From contig JAZHPD010000062.1 of the NCBI GenBank assembly GCA_037575805.1, positions 62,001 through 126,000 of the forward strand: a DNA stretch of 64,000 nt. The letters run 5' to 3'. This stretch comes from Lecanicillium sp. G3 (taxonomy: Eukaryota; Ascomycota; Sordariomycetes; Hypocreales; Cordycipitaceae). The position numbers and the translations under genes were made by a program. Below are positions 24,486-36,304 of this stretch, one piece after another. Positions within the stretch are counted from its first letter, which is position 1. The number at the start of each line of letters is the position of its first letter. The notes beneath the pieces are model-generated. The model was not told the origin of the DNA. It did no database searches and was given only the letters and a program-made list of their open reading frames with translations.

Positions 24486-26054
24486 ATGGATCCAGCCTCC
24501 ACACCCATCGGCGACGTTGACGCCCTCATCGCCCAGCTGCAGCGCATCGTCGCGGAACCCAAGGCCGTCAGCATCGACGATGCAAAGCGTCAGCAGCTCA
24601 AGCAGCTAGCCCGCGCAGCATCCGTCGCGCTCGAGGAGCCCTTTGAGACGGTCCAGCGCCTTGTATATTCGGTAAGCAACGCTCATGATCATGCCGGAAG
24701 CAAGCAGCCTTATCCTTCACACCCCCTCCTTATCGCGGGCCGTATACCCCGACGTAACACAACAGCTGTGGCTGGCTGCGCATCTTCCACACCCTTTCTG
24801 CGACTACAAGGGCCCTTGCTGCATATGTATCTGATATGTGACGGATGTGACATGCCATGAAATGCCAGCACAGGTACTAATTGTACGTCTTCTGTTTCCA
24901 TTTTGGATTAGCCCCTGCCTTTAATCTCGACGCGCATCGCACAGGAGCACAAGATCTTTGCGCCTCTTGTGGCCTCACAGACGCCAGTGTCATTCGATGT
25001 TCTGAAGAAAGAGACGGGCCTGCAGGCCGCCGTCCTTGAGTCGGTGCTCGACTATCTCGGTACCCAGGGCATGCTCGCCGAACCTGAGCGCGGCGTATAT
25101 GCGGCGACCGGGCTGACGCAGCTTATGATGGCGCCTCTGTTCCAGGATGCCATCATTCATTTGTAAGTTGCGCTTACTGGACCGATCGCATCCCACAGCT
25201 ATATACCTTGATAACTGTTTACTAACGTTGGTAGCCATGACAACTGCCTCCCCGGCTTCGCGGCCCTCAACACCGTACTCAGCAAACCGGACGACAAGCT
25301 CAATGCCTTCAAAGTCGGTCAACACTCCGACGTCGACTTTTACACCTGGCTCGAAACGCACCCTGTCCAGCAGGGCGCCTTCCACCGATTCATGGAGGCA
25401 CAGTTCGCCAGTCTCCCGACGTGGCTCGACGCCGTCGACTTCTCCGAAGAGCTGTGCGCGGACCAGCCGGGCGCCGCCGAGAAGCTCGCGTTCGTCGACG
25501 TTGGCGGCGGCAATGGCCAGCAGATCGCGCTCCTGAAGAAGAAGATACCTGATTTCAGGGGCAAACTTGTGCTGCAGGACCGACCTGAAGTCTTGGAGAA
25601 GGCACTCGAGGTCGAGGGCATGGAGAAAATGAGCTATGATTACCTCACCGAGCAGCCTGTCAAGAGTATGTCATGCACACATGTTAATTCGTAATACACG
25701 TTGCTTGTAGATTGACCTCGTTTAGATGCCACGGCGTACTACTTCCGCCAAATCATGCACAACAACGACGACGCCACTTGTATCCGCATCCTGCAGTCCC
25801 AGCTTCCCGCCATGGGCCCGGACAGCGTCATTATCATCGACGACAAGTGCCTCTCTGACGAGAAGCCCCCGCAGGGTGCCCCGGGCATCGAGTACACGGC
25901 AGGCCTGAGCCTCGCAATGGAGGTCATGTTCAATGCGCAGGAGCGCCGTGAAGCCCACTGGCGGGAGCTGCTGCCCAAGGCTGGACTTGCGATTAAGGAG
26001 ATCCGCAAGTTCACCAAGTTTGAAGACTCGGTCATTATAGCAAAGAAGCAGTAG
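24486..26054 (+). CDS. S-adenosylmethionine-dependent O-methyltransferase, family 2
   Basis: Four exons, 24486-24671, 24912-25162, 25235-25665 and 25726-26054, encode 398 residues. The N-terminal helical dimerisation region (residues 1-150) includes a winged-helix part (FDVLKKETGLQAAVLESVLDY is split here as FDVLKKETGL and VLESVLDYL). The Rossmann-like catalytic domain has the SAM-binding loop VDVGGGNGQQ and the downstream acidic LQDRPEV. The catalytic histidine is expected in YYFRQIMHNNDD, positioned as in caffeate/flavonoid O-methyltransferases. The gene would methylate a hydroxyl of a phenolic or polyketide-like substrate, but no biosynthetic core gene is within this window, so the pathway is unknown. 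Exon 4 begins after the acceptor TTTAG at 25725; the earlier TGTAG would create a stop at once. Confidence 0.92.
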
Positions 26055-26646
26055 CAAAGTCCATTCGCTGAATTGCGGTACCCGGTATACACGAGCCTAC
26101 CCTATTGCTGCCACACCCGTCGTTCGTGGAACATCACCACAAAGTCTCCATCTCCCACCTCTGCAGAACAATGCCTACGACGCAGACAGCGCAAGACATG
26201 AAAACAGAAGCTCCCGCCCGTATCTGATCATCACAAGATCAAAAGCCAATTGTTCTCAGACTAAGGTCCACTGACGTGAAGGTTAAGATGCAAACAATAA
26301 AAATTCAGGCTTCAAAACCTAAACCAGCACCGAGAATACTTTTTATCATTGCATGAGCGCCAGAGCCACCTGAACCCCTACCAAGCTTCAAACAGCGTTT
26401 CTCTAGACAAGTTCACTATGCGTTTTTAGATATAAATTAACCGAATCAATTTCTCCTACAGTAATTTACTAAAATTTAAAGAACAAACCGTGCTCTTTGT
26501 AATACAATCATTGACAATACAGTTTTAACCAGATCCCGGACGCACACATGACGCTGAACCCCGTGAATAATTTAGCATTCGAAGGTCAGTAGTGCTTGCA
26601 GCCGGTCAAAGGATGGGCGTCACGACATGACACAACACAAAAGAAA
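26055..26646. other. Convergent 3' intergenic region
   Basis: The O-methyltransferase and the ankyrin gene converge here. The DNA is AT-rich, especially 26260-26540, which fits 3' untranslated and terminator sequence. No gene is seen. Confidence 0.5.
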
Positions 26647-28446
26647 TCAACCTCTCTGCATCGCCCTCGTCAGGATACGGTCCAACTCCACATCCACCGT
26701 CCTCTCCGCCGCTTCATCGCGCGGCGCAGCCTTGTGAAGCAGGTCTAGCGCCGGCCCCGGCCGCAGGCAAGTTGACCACGTCGGGCACCCCGCGGGACGA
26801 ATGTTGGGGTCCGCACCCCGAGAGAGCAGCATCTCCATGAGCGGGATGTCTCCGATGGCAGCGGCGTGGAAGAGCGCGGTGCGGTTGCCGGAGTCGGTAG
26901 CGTTGATGTGATCGATGGCAGTGGGTACGACGGGCGAAGGACAGATATCGGTATCCGGGGTGTCGACGGCCATGTCGCTCTTGCAATCCGGTGCAGCGGG
27001 CCAGATGCCAAAATCAGGGACTGTGTCGAGGTAGGCCTGGACAAAGGACACCGATGGCCGGCCCTGGCCGTCACGTTCCGCAACGAGGCTGCTGTACATG
27101 ACGGCATCGCGTAAGCCCGTCACGGGTTGCAATACCTCCATTCTCTCAAACAGAGCCCTCATGCGGTCTACGTATGCCGAATCATCGAGCCCGAGGCGCA
27201 GCCAGTCACGCGCATTGAGCCAGGTGGAATCTAGGTGATCAGCGAAGCATCTCTCCTGGCCGGTGGCCGGATTAATGTTAGAACCCTCATCGAGCTCGGG
27301 GCCGTTGTATCGGGTGCCTTCAGAGCCGTACCATCTCGCGGCTTCGATGAGCAGCTGCGCAATCCGTACATGACGCCCGAGGACGGCCAGGGTCAGCGGC
27401 CTCAGGCCATGGAGATCGTGATACCGGAGAGCCTCCAGGCCTGTAAAGCGGCCCTTTAGCAGAAATTCGACGAGGTCCGTGTGTCCAGCGTAGGCAGCGT
27501 AGTGCAGCGGCGTCCAGTACCTGTTGTCCCGGGCGGTGCCCATTCGCTGCACAGGGTCGCCGCTTTTCAACAGCTCGCGCACGACGGCCACGCTACCACC
27601 CATGGCAGCACAGTGTAGGACCGTGGCTCCGTTGGGATCCAGGACGGTCAGATCGGCACCAGCACCGATAAGGAGACGCACGGCTTCGAGTTGGCCCTGT
27701 ACCGCGGCGTAATGCAGCGCAGTGCATTTTCGATGCCACACTGGCAACGGGCCTACGACCACACCACCAGCGTCTATAAGCGTACGCATAGCTTCCACAT
27801 GGCCCCCCGAAGCCGCAGCCATGAACGGCGATGGGACGAGCCACAATTTCTTGTCTAGAGTCACGGGATCGGCTGCCCAGGGCACATCACCTGTGCCGCC
27901 GTTGACGCGGGCGTTGTTGGCGATCAACCCGGCCACTGTGTCCGCGTGTCCATGGGCGGCCGCAAGGTGCAGCGCCGAATACCCGCGGAAGTCTCCCTCA
28001 TCAACCGTGTCGGCGCCCATGTTCTCAGCTAGGCAAGAAATCATCTGCGGCCTCGCACCCCAAATACCCGCCCAGAGGAGTGGAGTAAGACCATGTTCAT
28101 CACGCTCATTTGGGAGCGAGAGGCGCGCTTTCAACAGTCGTTCAATGCCGGGCGCAAAGTCTTCGCGGATGGCATAGTGGACAGGTGTGTACTCGTTGTT
28201 ATCACACGCCGTCACCATAGAGTACCGCTCCTCGAACATGTCGACGGAAAGCAGGGCGTCAACCATAGCGGCATCGCGATTTGTCATTGCATAGTGCATG
28301 GCGGTGCGGCCGGCGGAGTCAGTATAGCGCACACCGGCATCCTGGGCGATGAAATCCAGGGCGAGGTTGAGGTCGCCACAGCGGGCAGCGGCGCAGAGCC
28401 CGGCGTCGACGCGCACGAGCTCCTCGATTTCGGCGTCGTCAGACAT
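26647..28446 (-). CDS. Ankyrin-repeat protein
   Basis: One uninterrupted exon encodes 599 residues. About ten ankyrin repeats can be read, mostly with the TALHYAA-type signature: for example AMHYAMTNRD, PVHYAIRED, ALHLAAAHGHADTV, ALHYAAVQGQLEAV, VLHCAAMGGS, PLHYAAYAGHTDLV and ALFHAAAIGDIPLM. They run from about residue 15 to 375, with a final repeat near 540 after a non-repeat linker. No enzymatic or transmembrane segment is visible, nor a NACHT or other NLR domain. Ankyrin arrays mediate protein binding, so the role is a scaffold or adaptor with unknown partner. GC content is higher than in the flanking intergenic DNA, as expected for coding sequence. The start fits a conserved-looking MSDDAEIEELVRVD. 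Confidence 0.88.
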   Translation of the reverse strand: MSDDAEIEELVRVDAGLCAAARCGDLNLALDFIAQDAGVRYTDSAGRTAMHYAMTNRDAAMVDALLSVDMFEERYSMVTACDNNEYTPVHYAIREDFAPGIERLLKARLSLPNERDEHGLTPLLWAGIWGARPQMISCLAENMGADTVDEGDFRGYSALHLAAAHGHADTVAGLIANNARVNGGTGDVPWAADPVTLDKKLWLVPSPFMAAASGGHVEAMRTLIDAGGVVVGPLPVWHRKCTALHYAAVQGQLEAVRLLIGAGADLTVLDPNGATVLHCAAMGGSVAVVRELLKSGDPVQRMGTARDNRYWTPLHYAAYAGHTDLVEFLLKGRFTGLEALRYHDLHGLRPLTLAVLGRHVRIAQLLIEAARWYGSEGTRYNGPELDEGSNINPATGQERCFADHLDSTWLNARDWLRLGLDDSAYVDRMRALFERMEVLQPVTGLRDAVMYSSLVAERDGQGRPSVSFVQAYLDTVPDFGIWPAAPDCKSDMAVDTPDTDICPSPVVPTAIDHINATDSGNRTALFHAAAIGDIPLMEMLLSRGADPNIRPAGCPTWSTCLRPGPALDLLHKAAPRDEAAERTVDVELDRILTRAMQRG

Positions 28447-29521
28447 CTCGAATTAGATCGTGACCGAGACGGTAAAGCTGTTAGTCTCCACGTTTCCCTG
28501 TGCGGAGCAAACTGCCGCTATTTGAAAACTGATGGGATAAGATGAGGATGATGATTGTAAGTCCGAAGTGTGGAAGGGAAAGAACAAGACTGCGACGGGT
28601 GAAAGATGATAGTGAGGTCAAAATTGTATCACGCTGTAAAGTATGTAGATATATGATAACTTTTTTGACGAGGGTTTTGTTACAAAGAGAAGGTACAGGG
28701 AAAGGGAATTGATCGAGTTAAATACTCGATGTAATTATTGCTTCACTGCCTCGACGGCGGCTGCTTGGCCACATCCATCACTACTCGACGGCAGAAAGAG
28801 GCACGACACCAAGCACAACGTCTATTTAAAGCAACATTGAGAGTTGTTTCAAGAAAGAAACGAACAAGAAGGACATAGGCGACAAGTCGTATAAAGCGGA
28901 GTAGCGTCTCTTTATGCTGTGTCTTTGTCTCGACTGTCTTTGCGTTGGCCAAAGTTGTTTGCGGGGCACAAACAGCGCCATGGCCAATACTTGAAGTCAA
29001 GCCTCAAAGCGCGACAAAGGGAATTTTGGGAATTTAGAAAGGAGGTGCAGAAAGGAAAGACGGCGGGGATGACAAAGACAGATGCCCGAGTTGCTGGTTC
29101 TACGCGACGGTCCGGGTCTACGGAATCATTACCCGAAAAGAGACATTGTAGCGAAATTATTTCTTTTACGTGGGCGAATGAAGACCCGGGCAGGTTACAC
29201 TGCAGTCTTTATTGACTTCGTTTAACCTTTACAGTGCGGTTTGCGCGATGGTCAAGTAATAGGCATGGTGTGCTGCATGGCAGGGATCTCAGGCGTGTTC
29301 GCCACGCACAGAACCAGTGAGAACAACACTATATGTTTGCTGGCATATTATTTAAGACTGCTGTACAAGGATATAGCTATAGTTTGAGGCCTTTGAACTT
29401 AATAAATACACGGGATATAATTATAGCCCGTGCGGCAGAAATCTAACAGCATTGGCCAAAACATGGCACTATCCAGTGAATTGCGCTTTTGGTATATAAA
29501 AACATTATTACATCAAAATAC
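28447..29521. other. Intergenic region upstream of the ankyrin gene
   Basis: Holds the ankyrin gene's promoter and the 3' flank of the XlnR-type regulator. An AT-rich stretch lies near 28620-28740. No gene is seen. Confidence 0.5.
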
Positions 29522-32343
29522 TTAGAGGCCCAATCCGCGAGCCCCCTTCGTCCATCTATACAACGACAACGCACGACGACGCGCGCGGTGCTCTTCGAGG
29601 TTTGCAGTACCAGCGCCGCGGACACTGTACAACGTAGAGCGGACAACCCTTCGGAAGTTTTTCTAAAAATGAAAATTAGCTGGTTGTCTTTTAGGTTCCA
29701 CTGTAATTTTCTTACCTGGAACTCTGTACTAAGAGTAACAACGCAGACTTCGTGGGCGCGAATGATATTCTCGCATGCCTGCTCGACCGACTCGTTTGGT
29801 CCCAGCTGCGGCATGCGATCGGCAAAGAGAAGTAGAATGAAGCTTCCCTGGAGTAGATAAATACCAAAGAGATACGACATGAACGTCAGCTCCGGGTCAA
29901 TCGTTAGAATCGTTGATACCGACTGCGACGCTGAAATGGCGTGCGACGCGCACTCGGTAAACCGCTTGGACGTGATCCAGTCGTCTCCATCGTCCAGCAT
30001 AGAAATGGCATCCCATTTACCGTGTAGCAGAACGTGGAGCACATGTAGGATATGAGTGCTGTAGGCTTTGACGAGGCGAACACGGGAGTGATCGCCCTGC
30101 GCTTGGGAGAAGTCGATGGGAGGTAGGTTACCGCCATTCATACTAAAACGGCGTAGTGGTGTGTCGCCTCCGAGGTTGTTCAAACTCAGTTCAAAGTCGG
30201 CGAGTAGCTTCGAGATTACAACGATGGAGTGCGTATCATCAAGGCCGCCTAGACGCGGATGATGTCTTCGATGGTGAAGTTCAATTATATCGCCCAGAAT
30301 GGCCATGAGCGGCAGAAAGTATTCGAAGAAACCTGTCCCGGAGGCCAGTGTCGGAGGCCCAACATGTCGTATCGGAAGCTCAGTCAAGGGAATAGAGTCC
30401 AGGTTTTCCCACACGTATTCAGGAAGAGGTGCTGAGTGTCTGTTAGCAAAGACGCTAAAAAAAGCAAGACGGCGATGAGACTTACTAAAGAGCTCGCAAT
30501 AGGAGTCGGGAATGCTGAGAATGGTGTTGAATGAAAGAGACAAATGCCGGTCCAGGCTGTAGAGCAACCAGAATACACGGCGTCGTTCTTCTCGGCTTTC
30601 GACTGATTGCAATGTAAGCGGTTCTTGCTCTCGCCTGCATGCGCAGAGTGGATTGGCGCAAGGCGAAACAGGTCCAGGGCATCGCTCATCCTCTCTGTTC
30701 ATTTTGAGAGAAAATGCCAGTCTCGTCGCCTTTGACCACCATTTGTGGCTATCAGACTTGAAGTCGCCGCCAGACACCGCGATGGATAGAAGAATATACG
30801 TCAAGACATCATCGACAACGCCAGCTGGCTCATTGGCAGCAGTCAATGTAGGCGTGCCACCGGGGTTTGCGACGCGTGGATGTGGTAATTCATGTTCGGC
30901 GCGAAGGCCACCTAAACAGTTAGCTCAGTTACGCTTTACAATGACAATTGTCCATACCATGAATTCGACGCCATCTGTCTGGGTCACGCGAGGATACCAA
31001 TGACGTTGCTAGCTCGTACAACTCGTTGACAATCTTGGCTCGCGTGCCAGGTACGTGAAGTACCATGACGTCGGCCGTCTGCGCGACGCACCACAATATC
31101 GTGGCGAGCAAGGCTGGCGTCGCATGTCGCGGACTCGTCGGGTGAAGAATAGACTTTTTGCGGAATATCCGAGTCAGGATATAGGGTGATGCGCCGCGGA
31201 ACAGGGAGCTCCCTGGATCTGTCAAGAAGATCTCCAAGAGGTCGCATGCCACGGACGCGGGTATGATGTTGCGGATGTAGGGCAATACAGGATGAAGAAA
31301 CTTGTAGGTGCATTCTTCCGTCGGGGCCTTGGCATTGTAGTCGTAAGTATTTGTCTCGGCTGAGCTTGCGCCACCAAAAGATTCGCGGTGGCGGTGGTGG
31401 CTGCTGATGGAAGGTCTCGGGATATATCGTTGCCCATAGTCATTTGGCGTTGCGCCATTTGCAGGGGACGGGTAGCCGGCACTCTCGTCGGAAACCAAAG
31501 CTTCGCCGTCGGGAAATTGACCGTCTATCCCAGAGATTGAGCCCAAGCGTGGTCTGGGGCGACGAAAGCTAGAGTCGGCGCCCTGGGAGGAAATGCGATG
31601 CGGAGGTTGGATTTGGTGTACGAGCGAGGAAACATTGAGGGCGGCGGATATGCGCTGCTGGGTAGACCGCGCAGCATCGCTGGTAGGGTGGACGTCATAT
31701 GACTGAGAGTTGGGCAGCGGCGAGGTGCTGTGCTCAACAGGCGACCCTGAAACGGGGCGGTAGTTGGATGCCGAATTGGGAGGTCCGTGAGGCGGCGAGA
31801 GCAGCGGTGGTGATGATGGGCGACCTTGGTGACGACCATTGCTGGCCTTGGGCCCATCAGCTTGCGCATTTGTTGACGCCGAGGCCGGCAAGCGGCCACG
31901 TTTTTTCACTTGTCGGTTGTATCTGCAAGTGTATCCATAGTCTAAAGAGAGTTAGCATGGAGCTTTGTTCTCCAAGAAAACGTCACCGGCAATGACAAGC
32001 GTCGTGTTACGTTTGGCAACAAAGTGGCGTGGTTGAGCGGCGCCACGGCACGACGGAGACCGGGCGGGCGGGTATTGTCTCACTTGCCTTCACAGCGTCG
32101 GCACGGGCTGTGGAAAATGTCAGTAAAATGCGTAGGAGCCGGTGCGCGGTGGCTGAGTGAGACTCACTATTCACCGTTGCAGCGAGTGCGGGATGTGCTG
32201 CACTTGTCGCAGGCTCGCCTGGTGCGCTTGCGCGGGCGGGCGTGTTCCTGGACGTCATTCGGCGATGCGCCCTCGGGCGACTGGTCGGCAATGTCGAGAT
32301 CGACGCCGTTGTCGCCAGCCATTGCGACGTCTGGGGCGGACAT
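29522..32343 (-). CDS. XlnR-type Zn2Cys6 transcription factor with split zinc cluster
   Basis: Six exons, 32343-32168, 32107-32088, 31941-30958, 30911-30486, 30431-29716 and 29662-29522, encode 820 residues. The zinc cluster starts with RRACDKCSTSRTRC in exon 1, continues as PCRRCE in a 20-base exon 2 and ends as DYGYTCRYN in exon 3; only this splicing gives C-x2-C-x6-C-x5-C-x2-C-x6-C. The second intron needs a GC donor (GAAG|GCAAGT). A disordered Pro/Ser-rich part follows, then the fungal_trans middle domain (about residues 240-640). The last exon ends NFRRVVRSTLY...ALSLYRWTKGARGLGL, close in style to the C-terminus of XlnR/AraR-type regulators of plant-polysaccharide use. That affinity and a nuclear role are family-based. 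The first ATG in frame is at 32343. It diverges from a FucP-type transporter. Confidence 0.85.
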
Positions 32344-34356
32344 GGTCGGGTGCAGCGCAGGGCGCAATGACGGTCGCTGCACAGGCAGCAATGGCGATGA
32401 ACCGCTTCCGGATGAGCAGAAATAGCCGACAGAGCTAGATGGTACAGACGACGGATGACAAGCGGACAGACGTGGCGGATGTGGTTCGTGTTGATAATTG
32501 CCGGATCAGCAGACGAGATGGTTGAATGGGAATGGATGAATGAGCGAATGGGTGCAGCATGCGGGGAAGCGACGAGGGTTTGGCAGCAGCCGACGGAAGA
32601 ACGAGGAGCAGAGATGCAAAGCTAATCTGGGGTAGACGAGGTTTACATAGCGTGGTCGTGTTGGGTGTAGCGCAGAGTAGTCTGGCGGCGTGGTGTCGTG
32701 CGTGGTGCGTGGTGTGTGTGCTAAGCAGTGGCGGTGGTTAACTAGCTTTAGCAGGTGCACTGAAGAGGTCGAGAAAGCGGGCATGTGTTGTGATGGTGGC
32801 GAGTTCGTAGTCGTGAAGCTAAAACCCGTGATGGGAGGGTTGGCGTTGCGTTTTCGGCCGGGAAAGGGGTTCCGGGCCAAAGTACCTCTTCCTGCTTATC
32901 TACAGATAAAGGTACTTGGTGATGCAGGCCCAAGTCTGCCAGCTGCCAGAATGCAAACGCGCGATACAAACGCCCGTCTGCCAGCTGTCAAGGTAACGGG
33001 GAGGATTTATTAGCAAACAATCTGGTCCGTTCTTATTAGCTAATATGGCGATGCATGGGCGGCTATACAGATACATATACAAAATAGAAAATACTAGTTA
33101 TGGACATGTCTGTCTCGTAATATTACCATCTCTTCATCAACTCTACTGCTCCTGCGGGGATTTCCAGCCCCAGGGCATTCCCCTCTCCCCTCAATTCCCA
33201 CTTCTTCACCACCAATTCCTCCACAAGTTCCATCTCCCACTTGGCTGCTTCCACTATCCAGCTGCCGAATCTGGAATCGCCCTCGCCGCCGCCGCTATGT
33301 ACGCCTAAGTTACAATACCACGTAACGTTGGGCCCCGGTTACTGATGCTACCCTTTCCTCCCTGCTGCCACTTGAGATGCCGGCGCCGCCATCCGAGCTT
33401 CCTGCCTTACTAGGGTAGCCCGTTGGCCGCTGACTCTTGTCATCGTCCAGGCGTTCATGCCGGCCGTCCCTGAGACCTCGAATCTGCTGGTTTCTGGACC
33501 ATCTACAACCAATCAGCCAGTTTCCCGTCCCTGCCTGCTTGTCCTGTCCTGTTGCACGTCCTTGAAATCAACGTCTGCAGCGCCTGCGATCGGCATTCCC
33601 TTGCCAGCTACTGTCTATAGCTTCTGCTTATGCCACTGCCAGCACCACTCTGCGCAGGGCTGGGCCAATGACTCGACTCATGTCGGACATTTCTTGGCAG
33701 ATAGCCTCTCGTTCCATCAAAACTCAAATCCTCCCCAGCATCCAGTGCGCTACCGCCGATCCCGGAACAAAGGCACGCTCAAGACTCTTCCAAATTGCTG
33801 GCGACATGGAAACAGCCTTGCACATACTCTTGGCGTAGGCTCTTCGTGAAACAACGGACGCAATATTCCACTTACCGGTATATGCACTCATATGTGGAAA
33901 CCTCCCATCGACGGAGGCATCAATGCGAGCGCATCTGTGTGGCCTTGTGTAGTATCAAAGAAAGAGAAGCTGAAGGGGAAAAAAACGCACCAGAAACGTC
34001 GATAGGCCTCTTCAACAAGCCACTACATTATGCTTGACGCCGCTCTGACAACCCTTTGCCGCAGACATGACAGCGCCAGTGTTTCTCCTCACGGTTCAGC
34101 GCTTCAGCGAAAAGTCTCGTATGTTTCTTCCCTAGAAGGTATTCCCCGCCCGGTGGTACGACTCCGGACGGCGTTTCTTGGCCATCGACGCCTCCTCGTG
34201 AGCTTTCGTAGGGTAGGTGACCGAGCCGCCTTGGTAAACTGGCAGTAGCTTATCTATAAGAAACCGTCACCATCGGACAAGCCTTCGAAAAGCGAGTGAA
34301 CTATCCCGTCATTTGGTGGTTGCATTGGCACAACGCTACCACATCGTGCTGTGAGA
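32344..34356. other. 2-kb divergent promoter, XlnR-type gene and FucP-type transporter
   Basis: The two flanking genes read outward, so both promoters and leaders lie here. The part near 33130-33260 is CT-rich. No protein-like frame is seen. Any operator shared by the two genes would be within this stretch. Confidence 0.55.
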
Positions 34357-35939
34357 ATGCGTACCTTCTTCGAGGGGCGCTCCCTGCGCGCCAAGGACGG
34401 CCCTCACACGAATCCCACCTCAATGACTGTGCGCCAGTCGCTCTATCCGATTTGCCTGGTTACCGTTCTGTTTTTTCTCTGGGGCTTTTCGTACGGTCTG
34501 CTTGATACCCTCAACAAGCACTTTCAAATTGTACTTCGGATTGACAGGGCCCGATCGGCCGGTCTGCAGGCCGCCTATTTCGGGTACGCATAACATCTGG
34601 TTTGCTGTTGCTTTTAACTACGCGCTAACAGTCGGGCAGCGCGTATCCTCTGGCCTCTCTTGGCCATGCCGCCTGGATATTGCGGCACTACGGATATCGC
34701 GCAGTCTTCATATGGGGGCTCTGTCTCTATGGTAAGTTGGCTTACCGTTATCCATTCCAGCTGAGGCTGACCATGCAGGTGTCGGTGCACTTCTCGCGAT
34801 TGCAGCAATCAAAGCTGCCAGCTTCGGCGGCTTCTGTGCATGCATTTTTATCATAGGAAACGGTCTTGGATCTCTGGAGACCGCCGCCAACCCATACATT
34901 GCCAGTATGTATCCATCTTTATTTTATTGCCAGTTCTGGTCTGACAGGGTCAAGTCTGCGGTCCGTCCAAATATTCGGAGATTCGCATCAACATATCCCA
35001 GGCCTTCAATGGCATCGGCTCAGTTGTCGCTCCAGTCATGGGCTCGTATGTTTTCTTCACATTCAACAATGAGCAAGCCCTAGCGAATGTGCAGTGGGTA
35101 TATATTGCCATAGCAACATTTGTATTCTTGCTCGCTTTCATATTTTTTGTCTCGAACCTCCCTGAAATCAGCGATTCCGACATGGCAGATCAAGCGGAAT
35201 CGACAGACGCGAGCGGGGCAAGCGCACTGCCATTTCGGAAGCAGTATCGTCTGTTCCACGCGTCTTTGGCCCAATTTTGTTATACCGGCGCTCAGGTGGC
35301 CATTGCAACGTAAGTTCCGTGTTCACTCATGGCAACTTATCTTCTAACTCGAGCAGGTATTTCATCAATTATGCCACGGAGACCAGACCAAATACTAGCA
35401 ACGCCCTTGGTTCTCAGTTCTTAGCCGGCGCCCAAGCAACTTTTGCGGTCGGTCGTATTGTCGGTGTAGGCCTCATGGGCTTCATACGCCCACGGTACGT
35501 GTTTGGGGCTTACATGACCATGTGCATGGTTTTCCTTGCGCCGGCAATCACCCAGTTCGGCAACGTCGGTCTTTCGATGCTGTTCGTCACCATGTTCTTC
35601 GAGTCCATCTGCTTCCCAACCATCATGGCTCTTGGTATGCGCGGCCTCGGTCGTCACACAAAGCGCGGCTCTGGTTGGATCGTTGCCGGTGTGTTTGGCG
35701 GTGCCGTCGTGCCACCGCTTATGGGCGTGGTTGCCGACCGTCGGGGCATGGGCATATCCTTGGTTGTGCCACTCTGCTTCTTTATCATTTCGTGGACTTA
35801 TGCGCTGTGTGTCAATTTTGTGCCGTGGTATAGAGAAACCATTGACGCATTCTCTGGCGGAACAGCCATTGCTGGCGTTGCTCCGGACGGAGTTACGGAT
35901 GAGGAGAAAGCCGCGGCAAGCAAATTTGAGAAAATCTAG
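34357..35939 (+). CDS. Major facilitator transporter, L-fucose permease (FHS) type
   Basis: Five exons, 34357-34583, 34640-34731, 34779-34904, 34955-35309 and 35357-35939, encode 460 residues. About twelve hydrophobic helices are visible. The first contains FFLWGFSYGLLDTLNKHFQ, the signature of the fucose/glucose/galactose-H+ symporter group. Later blocks NPYIAICGPSKYSEIRIN and AQAFNG-like NISQAFNGIGSV also match this group. A sugar or related polyol is the likely substrate and the plasma membrane the likely site. Splice sites were selected to keep family blocks: the acceptor GGTCAAG before TCTGCGG and GGGCAG before CGCGTATCC. Start is the first ATG in the frame (MRTFFEGRS). It diverges from the XlnR-type regulator, which suggests but does not prove sugar-responsive control. 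Confidence 0.88.
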
Positions 35940-36304
35940 TAAATATAGTTAGACATGTGACATCAATATAATTCATATTAGCCTGTGTTATGCATCTTCC
36001 CTTTGTAATTGAGTGAGTTTCAGAAAGCCTCTACGCACTACACTAACTTCACTCGACAGTGTAGAGTAGATCATTGATGCCACCAGGAATATGTCTCATT
36101 GAGGGTGTGGCTTATTGCGTAAATATGAAGAAAGAATGATGATGTTTGCGGATGTAATATGTGTATGTCAAGTACAGCTATGTGCAAAATATGTCCTAGA
36201 ACGAAGATGAAAAATGCGCCTTATGTGTCCGCCTCGGTATTTGTTTCCAATCGCCTTTCAATTGCCACCACCACCTCCCCCCCAATTCCCATATCCACAA
36301 TAAC
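35940..36304. other. Convergent 3' intergenic region
   Basis: The transporter and the dehydrogenase converge here. The sequence is AT-rich and fits two 3' ends; no gene is visible. Confidence 0.5.
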
